DNA of 64,000 nt, taken from assembly GCF_900099735.1 (NCBI RefSeq), contig NZ_FNDT01000006.1:124001-188000 (forward strand), given 5' to 3'. This stretch comes from Arthrobacter subterraneus (GTDB lineage: Bacteria; Actinomycetota; Actinomycetes; Actinomycetales; Micrococcaceae). Below, piece by piece: positions 34,516 to 47,324 of this stretch. Position 1 is the stretch's first letter, and each line of letters opens with the position of its first letter. Below the pieces are notes generated by a model. It saw only the letters and a program-made list of their open reading frames with translations, had not been told where the DNA came from and made no database searches. The position numbers and the translations under genes were made by a program.

Positions 34516-34965
34516 TCAGGCAGATTGACGGGTGTGCAACGTCACAAAAACAGGCCCCATCTGCTGCGGTTTCGGCAGTTCTGCGATGACGAGGTCGTCG
34601 AGCTCGGAGTAGAAAGCCTCACGCGCCCGGCGGAGGGCGGCACGCAGCGAGCACCGGTGGTTGAGGGGACACCCGCCCGTGGCGCTTTCGCAGTCCACGA
34701 CGTCGGTGCGGTCATCAAGCTGGCGGAGCACCCAGCCGACTGTCGCACGGCGTCCGGCAGCGCTGAGAAGCACTCCACCGCTTCGTCCACGCGTAATATC
34801 CACCAGCCCCAGGTCACGCAGCCTCGCGATGGCCTTGCTGACATGGTTGTACGGCGTACCGATGGCGTCCGCGATGTCCCGCGAGGTCAGGAGTTCACCC
34901 GGCGGGGCTGAGGCCAGCAGCATGACGGCGCGCAGGCACACGTCAGCAAACGCATTGATCCTCAT
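34516..34965 (-). CDS. nsrR: Rrf2-family NO-sensing repressor
   Basis: A 149-residue Rrf2 regulator. Winged HTH about 5-70 (FADVCLRAVMLLASAPPGELLTSRDIADA). Three Cys cluster in DCESATGGCPLNHRC (about 91-105), the iron-sulfur site of NsrR. NO destroys the cluster and releases DNA. It precedes hmp on the same strand, with two palindromes between, so hmp and nirK are the expected targets. Confidence 0.9.
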   Translation of the reverse strand: MRINAFADVCLRAVMLLASAPPGELLTSRDIADAIGTPYNHVSKAIARLRDLGLVDITRGRSGGVLLSAAGRRATVGWVLRQLDDRTDVVDCESATGGCPLNHRCSLRAALRRAREAFYSELDDLVIAELPKPQQMGPVFVTLHTRQSA

Positions 34966-35035
34966 GTTTCAAGGATAGATGCACCGGAAAGTTGTTGCTC
35001 AGCGCGCCGAACCCGATAGCGCACAGGGGCAGGGT

Positions 35036-36277
35036 TCAGCCTGGTTGTGCGCGGACCTGCCTGGGCCGGCTCTTGACCGCGAAGATGGTGAAGAGCAGGG
35101 CGACCAAGGCGGTCACGCTGAGGAGCATGAGCCCGATGAAGTAGCTGTTGTCTTCGGCATTGTAGGTAGCTCCCATCACCAGCGGCGGAAAGTAGCCTCC
35201 CAGGCCTCCGGCAGCGCTGACAATTCCGGCTACCGCTCCAACCTTCTCCGGTGGAGACAACACGCCCACCCAGGCGAACACCCCGCCCGCGCCAAGCCCC
35301 AGCGCCGCAGCCATTGCGAGGAAAGTCAGGCCCGCCGGCACTTCACCGGCGGGTTTGAGGTTGACCACCCAGGCAAGGACTGCCACCGCGGCGAGGGAGG
35401 TGATGACTACCGGTTTGGCTCCGAGTTTGTCCGCGAGGATTCCGCCGACCGGGCGGGCCAGGACTGCGGCCAGAGCGAAGCCCGCCGTGCGGGTGCCCGC
35501 AGCAGTGAGGTCGAATTCGTAGATGTCCCGCAGATACGTGGGCAGGTAGGTGGAGAAGGAGACAAAGCCGCCAAAGACCACCGCATACAGGAAGCACAAC
35601 CGCCAGGTGACACCGAGCTTCGCGGCTCCCACTAGCTTCGCCCGGACTCCCGTGGAAGGTGCCGCGGCCCGGGCGGGAGACTCCTGCATGAACAACCACA
35701 CAACCCCCGCAGTTGCCACCAGAAGCACTGCGATCAGGAGGTGTGTCGCCAGATACCCGATCAGGTCAACGAGCCTGGGGATGGAAAACGCGGACAGTGC
35801 GGTGCCGCCCATCCCGGCGCCAAAGACGCCGGTGGCGAACCCGCGTCTTTCCGGTTCATACCAGGCGGAGACAAAGGGTATCCCGACTGCGAAGACAGTT
35901 CCCGCGATGCCCAACAGAAAACCGGCGGCAATAAGCACCGGATAGGAGCCGATGGTGCCGCCCAGGGCAACCAGCAGGATCGGCGGCACGGAGACCAACA
36001 GCACCGCCGTGAACATGATCCGACCGCCGTACCGGTCCGTCAGCACTCCGACCACAATCCGCCCGATCGATCCCACCAGGACGGGCATCGCCACCAGTGC
36101 CGCTGTTGCGGAGGGCGCCAGCTCCAGCTGCGCTGTATAGGTACCGCTGAGCGGCGCGACCACCGTCCAGGCGAGGAAGCCCACTACGGAGGCCAGCGTT
36201 GCCAGCACCAGGTTCCGGGTTCTCGCTGAACTGGAGATGGCTTCCGGCGGTGCGCCCGTCGGCGTTTCAGCGCTCAT
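35036..36277 (-). CDS. narK: Nitrate/nitrite transporter (MFS)
   Basis: A 413-residue, 12-helix major facilitator protein. It opens NLVLATLASVVGFLAWTVVAPLSG; the GVFGAGMGGTALSAFSIPRLVD and LGLGAGGVFAWVGVLSPPEKVGAVAGIVSAAGGLGGYFPPLVMG segments are nitrate-signature-like glycine-rich stretches. It moves nitrate in and/or nitrite out. Last gene of the narGHJI group, 24 bases after narI. Confidence 0.93.
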   Translation of the reverse strand: MSAETPTGAPPEAISSSARTRNLVLATLASVVGFLAWTVVAPLSGTYTAQLELAPSATAALVAMPVLVGSIGRIVVGVLTDRYGGRIMFTAVLLVSVPPILLVALGGTIGSYPVLIAAGFLLGIAGTVFAVGIPFVSAWYEPERRGFATGVFGAGMGGTALSAFSIPRLVDLIGYLATHLLIAVLLVATAGVVWLFMQESPARAAAPSTGVRAKLVGAAKLGVTWRLCFLYAVVFGGFVSFSTYLPTYLRDIYEFDLTAAGTRTAGFALAAVLARPVGGILADKLGAKPVVITSLAAVAVLAWVVNLKPAGEVPAGLTFLAMAAALGLGAGGVFAWVGVLSPPEKVGAVAGIVSAAGGLGGYFPPLVMGATYNAEDNSYFIGLMLLSVTALVALLFTIFAVKSRPRQVRAQPG

Positions 36278-36301
36278 TTCTCCTCCCTTTCCTGATCCGT
36301 C

Positions 36302-37054
36302 CTAGCGCGTCCGGTTGTCACGGTCGCGCGTACCAACGGGGGCCCAGCCGCGGCGCGTCGGGGAACTGGAGGAACCCCGGCGGTCCCGGGAGCGGTACAC
36401 GATGTAGGGCCTGAAGAGGTAGTGGAGCGGGGCGGTGAACGCATGCACAAGGCGCGTGAAGGGCCAGATGACAAAGAGCAGCATGCCCACCAGCGTGTGG
36501 AGGTGGAAGGAAAACGGAGCGGCCGCCATGGACGCGATGTCGGGCTGGAGGATGAAGAGGGAGCGGAACCACGGGGCGACGGTCTCCCGGTAGTTGTGGC
36601 CGTGCCCACCAAGGAACACGCTCGCCAGCGTGGTCCAGAGGCCGAAGACGATAGCGGCGGCGAGGACTACATACATCATCTTGTCGTTGCGGGTTGTCGC
36701 CATGAACACCGGCCCGATTTTGCGGCGACGGTAGATCAGGATCGCCATTCCGCCGAGTGTGCCGATTCCGGCGACACCCCCGACAAAGAGCGCGTTGAAA
36801 TGATAGAAGTCCTGGCTCATCCCGACCGCTTCAGTCCAGGACATCGGTATGACCAGGCCGAAGAAGTGCCCGGCCACCACCGCGAGTATCCCGAAGTGGA
36901 ATAGCGGCGATCCGATGCGCAGCAGCCTGGATTCGTACAGCTGGGAGGAGCGGGTCGTCCAGCCGAACTGGTCGTAGCGGTAGCGCCAGATGAGTCCGCC
37001 GATGAGCACCGCCATCGCGACATACGGGGCAATCCCCCAGAGCAGGACGTCCAT
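36302..37054 (-). CDS. narI: Respiratory nitrate reductase gamma subunit
   Basis: A 250-residue, five-helix cytochrome b. Haem ligands are expected from HFGILAVVAGHFFGL (about 53-66) and FHLHTLVGMLLFVIWPFTRLVHAF. It oxidises menaquinol and passes electrons to NarH. The tail after about 225 is short and basic. Starts 2 bases after the narJ stop. Confidence 0.95.
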   Translation of the reverse strand: MDVLLWGIAPYVAMAVLIGGLIWRYRYDQFGWTTRSSQLYESRLLRIGSPLFHFGILAVVAGHFFGLVIPMSWTEAVGMSQDFYHFNALFVGGVAGIGTLGGMAILIYRRRKIGPVFMATTRNDKMMYVVLAAAIVFGLWTTLASVFLGGHGHNYRETVAPWFRSLFILQPDIASMAAAPFSFHLHTLVGMLLFVIWPFTRLVHAFTAPLHYLFRPYIVYRSRDRRGSSSSPTRRGWAPVGTRDRDNRTR

Positions 37055-37056
37055 GG

Positions 37057-37731
37057 TCAGCCTTTCGATGAACTGAGCGGCAGGAGCCGCGGATCGTACG
37101 GGTCCAGGCCCACGGATTCGGTGGGCGGCCCTTGCCCCGCCAGGCGCATGACGGCGTTCCGGTCCTCCGGGGACGGGCCGGGGAGGGTGTCGCAGACGGC
37201 CCGGACAATACCCGCGTGGGCCAGCCTGTCGTCCTGTAGCGCCAGCCGGAGCAGCTCGATGCTCGGCCGGAACTTCAGCAGCAGCTCCCGGCCTGCGCCG
37301 GGGTTCACGGTGGCCGAGAATTCCAGGACCATCGGCAGGTAATCGGGGAGCTCACCACCCGTGTCCACCAGCACGTCACTTTTCCGGTACACCTGCTTGA
37401 ACTCCGTGAGCACCTCTCCCCTCCTCCGGGTGTCGCCGTCGGTCCAGTAGGACAGGTGAAGGGCATGCCTCCGGCTCAGGTCAAACTCCTGCACGTAGGT
37501 GGCCTGAATTTCGGGCAGGGTGCCCATTTCGAGTTGCTGAAGGACAGGCTCAAAAGGGGCCAGTGCGCCGTCGTGCTCGGCGAGCGCCGCGCGGATGACC
37601 GGGACCTTCGCGAGCAGGTCCTCATCCGGATAGGAAAGACACCAGGCCGCCGAGAGGTAGGTGACAGCAATCCTTGTGGCCGCCCCGTTGTTCTCCTTCT
37701 TCGATGTCCGGGCACCGAACAGGCCGCTCAT
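37057..37731 (-). CDS. narJ: Nitrate reductase molybdenum cofactor assembly chaperone
   Basis: A 224-residue NarJ/TorD-fold chaperone: AWCLSYPDEDLLAKVPVIRAAL, YVQEFDLSRRHALHLSYWTDGDTRRRGEVL and PDYLPMVLEFSA are family signatures. It helps insert molybdenum cofactor into NarG and is not part of the mature enzyme. Overlaps the narH stop by four bases. Confidence 0.95.
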   Translation of the reverse strand: MSGLFGARTSKKENNGAATRIAVTYLSAAWCLSYPDEDLLAKVPVIRAALAEHDGALAPFEPVLQQLEMGTLPEIQATYVQEFDLSRRHALHLSYWTDGDTRRRGEVLTEFKQVYRKSDVLVDTGGELPDYLPMVLEFSATVNPGAGRELLLKFRPSIELLRLALQDDRLAHAGIVRAVCDTLPGPSPEDRNAVMRLAGQGPPTESVGLDPYDPRLLPLSSSKG

Positions 37732-39398
37732 CGCGGCTCCTCCCCGTCCTGCCTGTCAGGGAACATGCCCTCCGGCACACCGTTCCCGTCCCAATTCAGC
37801 AGGTTCACCCGGCCGCGCAGGGTCTCCCGTCCGCCCGGTGCGTCCGAGGTCTGCCGCTGCTGCAACGCGTGGAAGGTTTCCACTGCTACGGGCGTGGGCA
37901 CGCCGCTGGCCTCTCCGAAGGGTGAGTCCTGCATGCCGGGTCCGCCGTCGTAATCCAGGGAACAACCCATCTCCTCGAGGTCGTGTGCCTGCTCGACGTG
38001 TGCTTTCGGGATGACGTAGCGCTCCTCGTACTTGGCGATGGCCATGAGCCGGTACATTTCGTACATGGTCTCGCCCTCCATCCCTACCGCTTCCGGGATC
38101 GAGTCGTCAGGGTCGTTCCCCAGGCTGATGCCGCGCATGTAGGAGCGCATGGCCGCGAGTTTTTTCAGGACTCCCGTAACCATGTCGGTGTCGCCGGCCG
38201 TGAAAAGTTCCGCGAGGTACTCAACCGGGATTCGCAGCTCATCGATCGCGCCGAACAGGTTGCCGTGATCTTCGGCGTCGTGCCCCTGGTCGCGCAGCAG
38301 GTCCACGATCGGAGAGAGCGGCGGCACGTACCAGACCATGGGCATGGTCCGGTATTCCGGGTGCAGCGGAAGGGCGATCCTGTACACCTTCGCGAGTGCG
38401 TAGACCGGCGACCGCTGGGCCGCGTCGATCCAGTCGTCAGGGATCTCCTGCTCGCGCGCAGCCGCCACAACGGCGGGATCGTTTGGATCAAGCAGGACGT
38501 CAAGCTGAGCCTGGTAGAGATCCCTGTCCTCCGGAACGGAGGCCGCTTCGGTGACCTTGTCGGCGTCGTACAGGAAAAGCCCCAGGTACCTCAGCCTGCC
38601 CACGCAGGTTTCGGAACATACCGTAGGCAACCCCACCTCCACCCTGGGGTAGCAGAACGTGCACTTTTCCGCCTTGCCCGTCTTGTGGTTGAAGTAGATC
38701 TTCTTGTACGGGCACCCTGTGACGCACTGGCGCCAGCCGCGACACTTGTCCTGATCCACCAGGACAATCCCGTCTTCCACCCGCTTGTAGATGGCACCCG
38801 AAGGGCAGGATGCCATGCAGGAGGGATTGAGGCAGTGTTCGCAGATCCGGGGCAGGTAGAACATGAAGGTCTGCTCGAACTCGAACTTGATCTTGTCCGC
38901 GGACTCCCTGCGAACCTTCTCCACCAAGGGGTCCAGGTGGCCCATTTCCGAGGTGCCGGCAAGGTTGTCGTCCCAGTTGGCGGACCAGGTGACTTTGGTG
39001 TCTTCTCCGGTAATCAGTGACTTGGGCCGGGCAACCGGGAAGTCGTCGCCGAGCGGTGCGTCCACGAGGTTCTTGTAGTCGTAGGTCCAGGGTTCGTAGT
39101 AGTCCTTCAGCTCGGGCTGTACGGGGCTCGCAAAGAGTCCCAGCATCTTGCGGAGCCGTCCGCCTCCCTTCAGTTTGAGCCGGCCGCGCTTGTTCAGGGT
39201 CCAGCCGCCGCGCCACTTCTCCTGATCCTCGTAGCGCCGTGGATACCCCTGCCCCGGCCGCGTCTCGACGTTGTTGAACCAGACATATTCCGTGCCCGCC
39301 CGGTTGGTCCACGCCTGCTTGCAGGTCACCGAGCAGGTGTGGCACCCGATGCACTTGTCGAGATTCATCACCATGCCCATTTGAGCCATGACACGCAT
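37728..39398 (-). CDS. narH: Respiratory nitrate reductase beta subunit
   Basis: A 556-residue iron-sulfur protein. Cys groups: CIGCHTCSVTCKQAW (start), CEHCLNPSCMASCPSG, CRGWRQCVTGCPYKK (Trp marks the 3Fe-4S cluster) and CTFCYPRVEVGLPTVCSETC. These bind three 4Fe-4S and one 3Fe-4S cluster linking NarI haems to NarG. The start shares one base with the narG stop. Confidence 0.97.
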   Translation of the reverse strand: MRVMAQMGMVMNLDKCIGCHTCSVTCKQAWTNRAGTEYVWFNNVETRPGQGYPRRYEDQEKWRGGWTLNKRGRLKLKGGGRLRKMLGLFASPVQPELKDYYEPWTYDYKNLVDAPLGDDFPVARPKSLITGEDTKVTWSANWDDNLAGTSEMGHLDPLVEKVRRESADKIKFEFEQTFMFYLPRICEHCLNPSCMASCPSGAIYKRVEDGIVLVDQDKCRGWRQCVTGCPYKKIYFNHKTGKAEKCTFCYPRVEVGLPTVCSETCVGRLRYLGLFLYDADKVTEAASVPEDRDLYQAQLDVLLDPNDPAVVAAAREQEIPDDWIDAAQRSPVYALAKVYRIALPLHPEYRTMPMVWYVPPLSPIVDLLRDQGHDAEDHGNLFGAIDELRIPVEYLAELFTAGDTDMVTGVLKKLAAMRSYMRGISLGNDPDDSIPEAVGMEGETMYEMYRLMAIAKYEERYVIPKAHVEQAHDLEEMGCSLDYDGGPGMQDSPFGEASGVPTPVAVETFHALQQRQTSDAPGGRETLRGRVNLLNWDGNGVPEGMFPDRQDGEEPR

Positions 39399-42300
39399 CA
39401 GTACTGCACCTCCTGGGAACGACGACGGACGCGCGTCACCATGTCACGCTGGTTTCCCGTCGGGCCGAGATAGTTGAAGGCATAGGCCAGTTGGGCGTAC
39501 CCGCCGATCATGTGCGTGGGTTTGACCAGCAGGCGGGTCACCGAGTTATGGATCCCGCCGCGCCGGCCGGTCGCCTCGGATTTCGGCACATCAATGGTCC
39601 GTTCCTGTGCGTGATACACAAAGACCACGCCGGCCGGCATCCGGTGGCTGACAATGGCCCTGCCGACAAGCACACCGTTGGTGTTGACGCACTCAACCCA
39701 GTCGTTGTCCCTGACCTCGATGGACTCGGCGTCACCCGGGCTCATCCAGACGGTCGGGCCGCCGCGGGAGAGGGAGAGCATCAGCAGATTGTCCTGGTAC
39801 TCGGAGTGGATGGACCACTTGGAGTGCGGCGTCAGGTACCTGACGGTGATTTCCCGGGTGCCGTCCGGGCCGAGCTTCGGTTCACCGAACAGACGGTTCA
39901 TATCCAGCGGCGGACGGTAAATGGGAAGTGCCTCGCCGACGTCACGCATCCAGTCATGGTCCAGGAAGAAGTGCATGCGGCCGGTGAGGGTATGCCATGG
40001 TTTGAGCCGCTCGACATTGACGGTGAACGGCGCATACCGGCGGCCTCCCGTTTCCGAGCCGGACCATTCCGGGGAGGTGATCACCGGCACCGGCGCGGCC
40101 TGCGTCTGCGCGAAGGTGATGCGCTTTTCCTCGGATCCCTCGGCCAGATCGGCGAGCTTGACGCCGGTGCGCTTCTCGAGATCCTTGAACCCCTGCACCG
40201 CGAGCTCACCATTGGTGGTACCGGAGAAGGCGAGGATGGCCTCTGCAAGTTTGGCGTCAGTGTCGATTGCCGGACGGCCGTTGCCTGCTCCGCCCCGCAT
40301 CACGCCGTTCGAGTGGCCCAGGCGGTCAACCTCGCGGCTCACACGGTAGGTGATGTTCTTCACCGTGAACCCCAGGGTGTCCGCCAACGGTCCAACGGTA
40401 GCCAGCTTGTCAGCGATGGCCGTGTAGTCCCGCTCCACCACCTGGAAGTTCGGCATGTTCTGTCCAGGCACGGCCGGGATATCTTCCCTCCGCCAGTCAC
40501 GCACCACGCCGCCGGGCTGGGCCACCTGGCCGGGAGTATCATGCTGCAGCGGCACACTGACAAGGTCCTTGCGGACCCCCAGGTGGGTCCGTGCCTGGCG
40601 GGAGAACTCCTTTGCCAGGAGGTGAAAAGTCTCGAAGTCGGACTTCGACTGCCACGGCGGGTCGATGGCCGGTGTGAAGGCATGGACAAAGGGGTGCATG
40701 TCCGTGGAGGAGAGGTCGTGCTTCTCATACCAGGTGGCTGCAGGGAAGACGATGTCGGAGAGCAGGGTGCTCGACGTCATCCGGAAGTCAGCGGTGACCA
40801 GCAGGTCGAGCTTTCCCTGCGGTGCTTCCTCATGCCATTTCACGTCCCTGGGAAGCTGGCCGCTTGAGTGGTCTTCACCCATCACGTTGTTGTGGGTCCC
40901 AAGCAGGTTGCGGAGGAAGTACTCATTGCCCTTTGCGGAGGAGCCGAACAGGTTGGACCGCCAGAGCATCAGGGTGCGGGGCCAGTTCTTGGGCGAGTCG
41001 ACATCCTCAATGGCCGGGTGGAGTTGCCTGCTCTTCAGCTGCGCGGCGATGTACGACGGCGTATCGGTCGCCTGCCCGTTGTCCACGGCGTTTTGAGCTT
41101 CCTCCGCCAGATCCAGCGGGTTCCTGTCGAACTGCGGATAGAACGGCATCCACCCGAGGCGGTTGGACTGGGCGAGCGCGTCCGCCGTGTGCATCCCGTC
41201 AAGGTTCCCGGTGGACAACGGTGACTTGAGGGCGTCAGCGGAATAGCCGTCCTGGCGCCACTGGTCGGTGTGCATGTACCAGTAGCCGGTGCCGATCATG
41301 GTGCGCGGCGGCCTCGACCAGTCCAGTGCGTTCGCCAGCGAAATCCAACCGGTGATCGGCCTGCACTTTTCCTGGCCCACGTAATGCGCCCAGCCGCCCC
41401 CGTTGCGGCCCATGCAGCCTGTGAGCATGAGCAGGGAGAGCACCGCCCGGTAGGTAGCGTCACCGTGGAACCACTGGCAGATTCCGGCGCCCATGATGAT
41501 CATCGACCGGCCGTTGGACTGTTCTGCGTTGCGCGCGAACTCACGTGCCACACGGATGCAGGCCTGGGCCGGGACGCTGGTGATTTCCTCCTGCCAGGCG
41601 GGCGTGTAGGGCGTTGACGCGTCGTCATACCCGCTGGCCCATTCCCCTGGCAGACCGTCCCGCCCTACACCGTATTGAGCGAGCATCAGGTCAAAGACGG
41701 TGGTGACCAGGTGCCCTTCCACTTCCCGCACCGGAACCCCGCGGCGCTGGACGCCCGCCTCACCGGACGGGTCATCGAATCGCGGCATCAGGATCTCCGC
41801 GGTGCCGGCGTCGGCTGTCTCCAGCATGGACAGGGCCGGGTCGGTGTCCCCGAGGTCCAGATTCCACTTGCCCATGCCGCCGTCGTTATAGCGGTGACCC
41901 ATGGTGCCGTTCGGGACCACTGCCTGCCCGGTTTTCCGGTCGAACAGGACGGTCTTGAAGGCATCATCCTCGCCGGGTGCCTGTGAGGCGAGGTCCGCGG
42001 CGGTGAGAAATTTGGTCGGGACCAGGCCGCCGCCGTCGTGCTCTTCCAGCCGGACCAGGAACGGAAGGTCCGTGAACCGGCGTACATAGTCCCGGAAGAA
42101 GGGCACCTCGCGGTCCACGAAGAACTCCTTGAGCATTACATGCCCCATGCCCATCGCCAGCGCAGCATCGGTGCCGGCCTGCGCGGGCAGCCACTCATCG
42201 GCGAACTTGGTGTTGTCCGCGTAATCCGGGCTGACCGAGACAACCTTGGTGCCGCGATACCGCACCTCGGTCATCCAGTGGGCATCGGGCGTCCGGGTGA

Positions 42301-43114
42301 CCGGGACGTTGGACCCCCACATCATGAGGTAGGTGGAGTCCCACCAGTCACCTGACTCCGGCACATCTGTCTGGTCCCCGAAGACCTGGGGGCTGGCCAC
42401 CGGAAGGTCTGCGTACCAGTCGTAGAAGGAGGTCATCACCCCACCGATGAGCTGGATGAACCGTGTGCCTGCCGCATGAGACACCATGGACATCGCCGGG
42501 ATCGGCGAGAACCCGGCCACGCGGTCCGGGCCGTGTGCCTTGATCGTGTGGACGTGGGCCGCGGCAGCGATTTCGACGGCTTCCTGCCAGGAAATCCGGA
42601 CCAGGCCGCCTTTGCCGCGTGCCTGCTGGTAGCGCCGGCGCCGTTCGGGATCATTCACGATGTCTGCCCAGGCGAGCACCGGGTCCTTCAACCGGGTTTT
42701 GGCCTCCCGGTACATGTCAATGAGCACTCCGCGGCCGTACGGATAGCGGACCCGCGTCGGAGAGTAGGTGTACCAGGAGAATGCCGCTCCCCGCGGGCAG
42801 CCGCGCGGCTCGTATTCCGGGCTGTTGGGGCCGACGGATGGGTAATCGGTCTGCTGCGACTCCCACGTGATGATGCCGTCCTTGACATACACCTTCCACG
42901 AGCACGACCCGGTGCAGTTCACCCCGTGGGTGGAGCGGACCACCTTGTCATGGCTCCAGCGGTCACGGTAGAAGATGTCACCGCTTCTTCCACCCTCCCT
43001 GAAGACTGCCCGTCCATCATCCGTTTCATCCCATTTGGAGAAGAAGCGGCCGAATTTCAGAAGCGCGTCAGAGGCCGGACCATCAACCCCCGCGCGAACA
43101 GGTCCCTGTGCCAT
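39398..43114 (-). CDS. narG: Respiratory nitrate reductase alpha subunit
   Basis: A 1238-residue molybdenum bis-MGD enzyme reducing nitrate to nitrite with quinol electrons, on the cytoplasmic face. The FS0 cluster motif HGVNCTGSCSWK with the third Cys in EPRGCPRGAAFSW is at about 50-95. YVGQEKCRPITGW and DFRMTSSTLLSDIVFPAATWYEKHDLSSTDMHP are NarG hallmarks. Length fits the family, no Tat signal is visible. It heads narGHJI-narK. Confidence 0.98.
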   Translation of the reverse strand: MAQGPVRAGVDGPASDALLKFGRFFSKWDETDDGRAVFREGGRSGDIFYRDRWSHDKVVRSTHGVNCTGSCSWKVYVKDGIITWESQQTDYPSVGPNSPEYEPRGCPRGAAFSWYTYSPTRVRYPYGRGVLIDMYREAKTRLKDPVLAWADIVNDPERRRRYQQARGKGGLVRISWQEAVEIAAAAHVHTIKAHGPDRVAGFSPIPAMSMVSHAAGTRFIQLIGGVMTSFYDWYADLPVASPQVFGDQTDVPESGDWWDSTYLMMWGSNVPVTRTPDAHWMTEVRYRGTKVVSVSPDYADNTKFADEWLPAQAGTDAALAMGMGHVMLKEFFVDREVPFFRDYVRRFTDLPFLVRLEEHDGGGLVPTKFLTAADLASQAPGEDDAFKTVLFDRKTGQAVVPNGTMGHRYNDGGMGKWNLDLGDTDPALSMLETADAGTAEILMPRFDDPSGEAGVQRRGVPVREVEGHLVTTVFDLMLAQYGVGRDGLPGEWASGYDDASTPYTPAWQEEITSVPAQACIRVAREFARNAEQSNGRSMIIMGAGICQWFHGDATYRAVLSLLMLTGCMGRNGGGWAHYVGQEKCRPITGWISLANALDWSRPPRTMIGTGYWYMHTDQWRQDGYSADALKSPLSTGNLDGMHTADALAQSNRLGWMPFYPQFDRNPLDLAEEAQNAVDNGQATDTPSYIAAQLKSRQLHPAIEDVDSPKNWPRTLMLWRSNLFGSSAKGNEYFLRNLLGTHNNVMGEDHSSGQLPRDVKWHEEAPQGKLDLLVTADFRMTSSTLLSDIVFPAATWYEKHDLSSTDMHPFVHAFTPAIDPPWQSKSDFETFHLLAKEFSRQARTHLGVRKDLVSVPLQHDTPGQVAQPGGVVRDWRREDIPAVPGQNMPNFQVVERDYTAIADKLATVGPLADTLGFTVKNITYRVSREVDRLGHSNGVMRGGAGNGRPAIDTDAKLAEAILAFSGTTNGELAVQGFKDLEKRTGVKLADLAEGSEEKRITFAQTQAAPVPVITSPEWSGSETGGRRYAPFTVNVERLKPWHTLTGRMHFFLDHDWMRDVGEALPIYRPPLDMNRLFGEPKLGPDGTREITVRYLTPHSKWSIHSEYQDNLLMLSLSRGGPTVWMSPGDAESIEVRDNDWVECVNTNGVLVGRAIVSHRMPAGVVFVYHAQERTIDVPKSEATGRRGGIHNSVTRLLVKPTHMIGGYAQLAYAFNYLGPTGNQRDMVTRVRRRSQEVQY

Positions 43115-43233
43115 AAAAGCAACCTAGGCCAGGCGAGTTTTACTGGCTAGGGCATTTCGGCCGAATCCGGATAAGTCAACGAAAATGTGCGGTAATCAAG
43201 TTCGACGGCGCACCGAACTCCGGACCGTACATA

Positions 43234-43890
43234 ATGGAAATCATGAGCGCCGAGACTGAGCAGTTTGTAGGACACATCGCGAGCCTGGGCACCACCTCGG
43301 GCGTCCGCATCGTCATCGGCATGTGGGCGGAGTCCCCGCTGGGGGCATTCACCGACGTCATGGTCCAGAGCAGGGAAGGCACGCGCACCCTCTTGGCGCC
43401 GACGTCGGAGGTGGCCGATTACGTTGCCGGTACCTATTCCTTCGACATCGTCCGCACCGTCCCGCTGACGGTCAGCCTGGGCGAAGACTCGCTTTCCCTG
43501 GACGCCGGGCCACTTGTTGTCCGGGCGGAACTGGGCGGGAGCACCGCCGTCGGACGCCTGCTGGGTCTCGTCCCACGGGCCGTCGGCACCCATCCCCGCT
43601 GGCTCAGCGCCATCAATCCCGTCGCAAAGATCCTCATGCCCGGCGTGCGCACCGCAGGCGCCACGAAGGACGGACGCCGGCAGTTCTACGGCGTCACCGG
43701 CGCCCGCACCATCACCTCGGCGACGGCGTCCTGGGCGGGCGACTCACTCGGCGTACTGACCAGCGTCCGCCCCCGTGTCCGCTTCGGCTTCAGCTCGGTG
43801 CCGAAGAAGCCGCAGGTGGTGGACGTCACGACGACGGTGCTGCCGCCGGCTGCCTCACCCGCCCGGGAGAGCGCCGAAGAGAGCTACTAG
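43234..43890 (+). CDS. Conserved hypothetical protein, actinobacterial type
   Basis: A 218-residue soluble protein with no membrane helix or signal peptide. FVGHIASLGTTSGVRIVIGMW, SREGTRTLLAPTSEVADYVAGTYSFD and SINPVAKILMPGVRTAGATKDGRRQFYG read like a single conserved beta-rich domain of unknown function. ATG 43234 and 43243 are both possible; neither has a strong ribosome site. It is divergent from narG (119-base gap), where TTCGGCCGAA at 43156-43165 is a perfect palindrome. Confidence 0.6.
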   Translation: MEIMSAETEQFVGHIASLGTTSGVRIVIGMWAESPLGAFTDVMVQSREGTRTLLAPTSEVADYVAGTYSFDIVRTVPLTVSLGEDSLSLDAGPLVVRAELGGSTAVGRLLGLVPRAVGTHPRWLSAINPVAKILMPGVRTAGATKDGRRQFYGVTGARTITSATASWAGDSLGVLTSVRPRVRFGFSSVPKKPQVVDVTTTVLPPAASPARESAEESY

Positions 43891-43922
43891 GGCGCTTCCT
43901 AGTCCCCGGGAGCGCCCTTCTT
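43890..43922 (+). terminator. Terminator hairpin after the conserved hypothetical gene
   Basis: GGGCGCT (43890-43896) and AGCGCCC (43911-43917) form a 7-base stem with a 14-base loop, followed by TTCTTCC. It starts at the stop codon and is a plausible intrinsic terminator. Confidence 0.6.
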
Positions 43923-44045
43923 CCTCCCGTGAAGGCCTCGTCCGCGCAGGGAGACTCCGGCCGTTTCCGGTACGCCGAGCACACAGTTCCCTGGTCTCTT
44001 GGGAAAAACACGGACCTCCTCCACCTGCAGCAGGCAATAAGTTCG

Positions 44046-44058
44046 CCCCCCCCCCCCC
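44046..44058. repeat. C13 homopolymer tract
   Basis: Thirteen consecutive C, followed by GCGCGC, five bases beyond the beta-galactosidase stop. It lies in the intergenic space and has no coding effect as read. Such runs are unusual in this sequence and prone to slippage or sequencing error. Confidence 0.9.
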
Positions 44059-44063
44059 GCGCG

Positions 44064-47324
<3,261 letters not shown>

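Noticed and set aside
39491-40867. 458-codon frame antisense to narG
   Set aside because: A shadow of the conserved NarG sequence.
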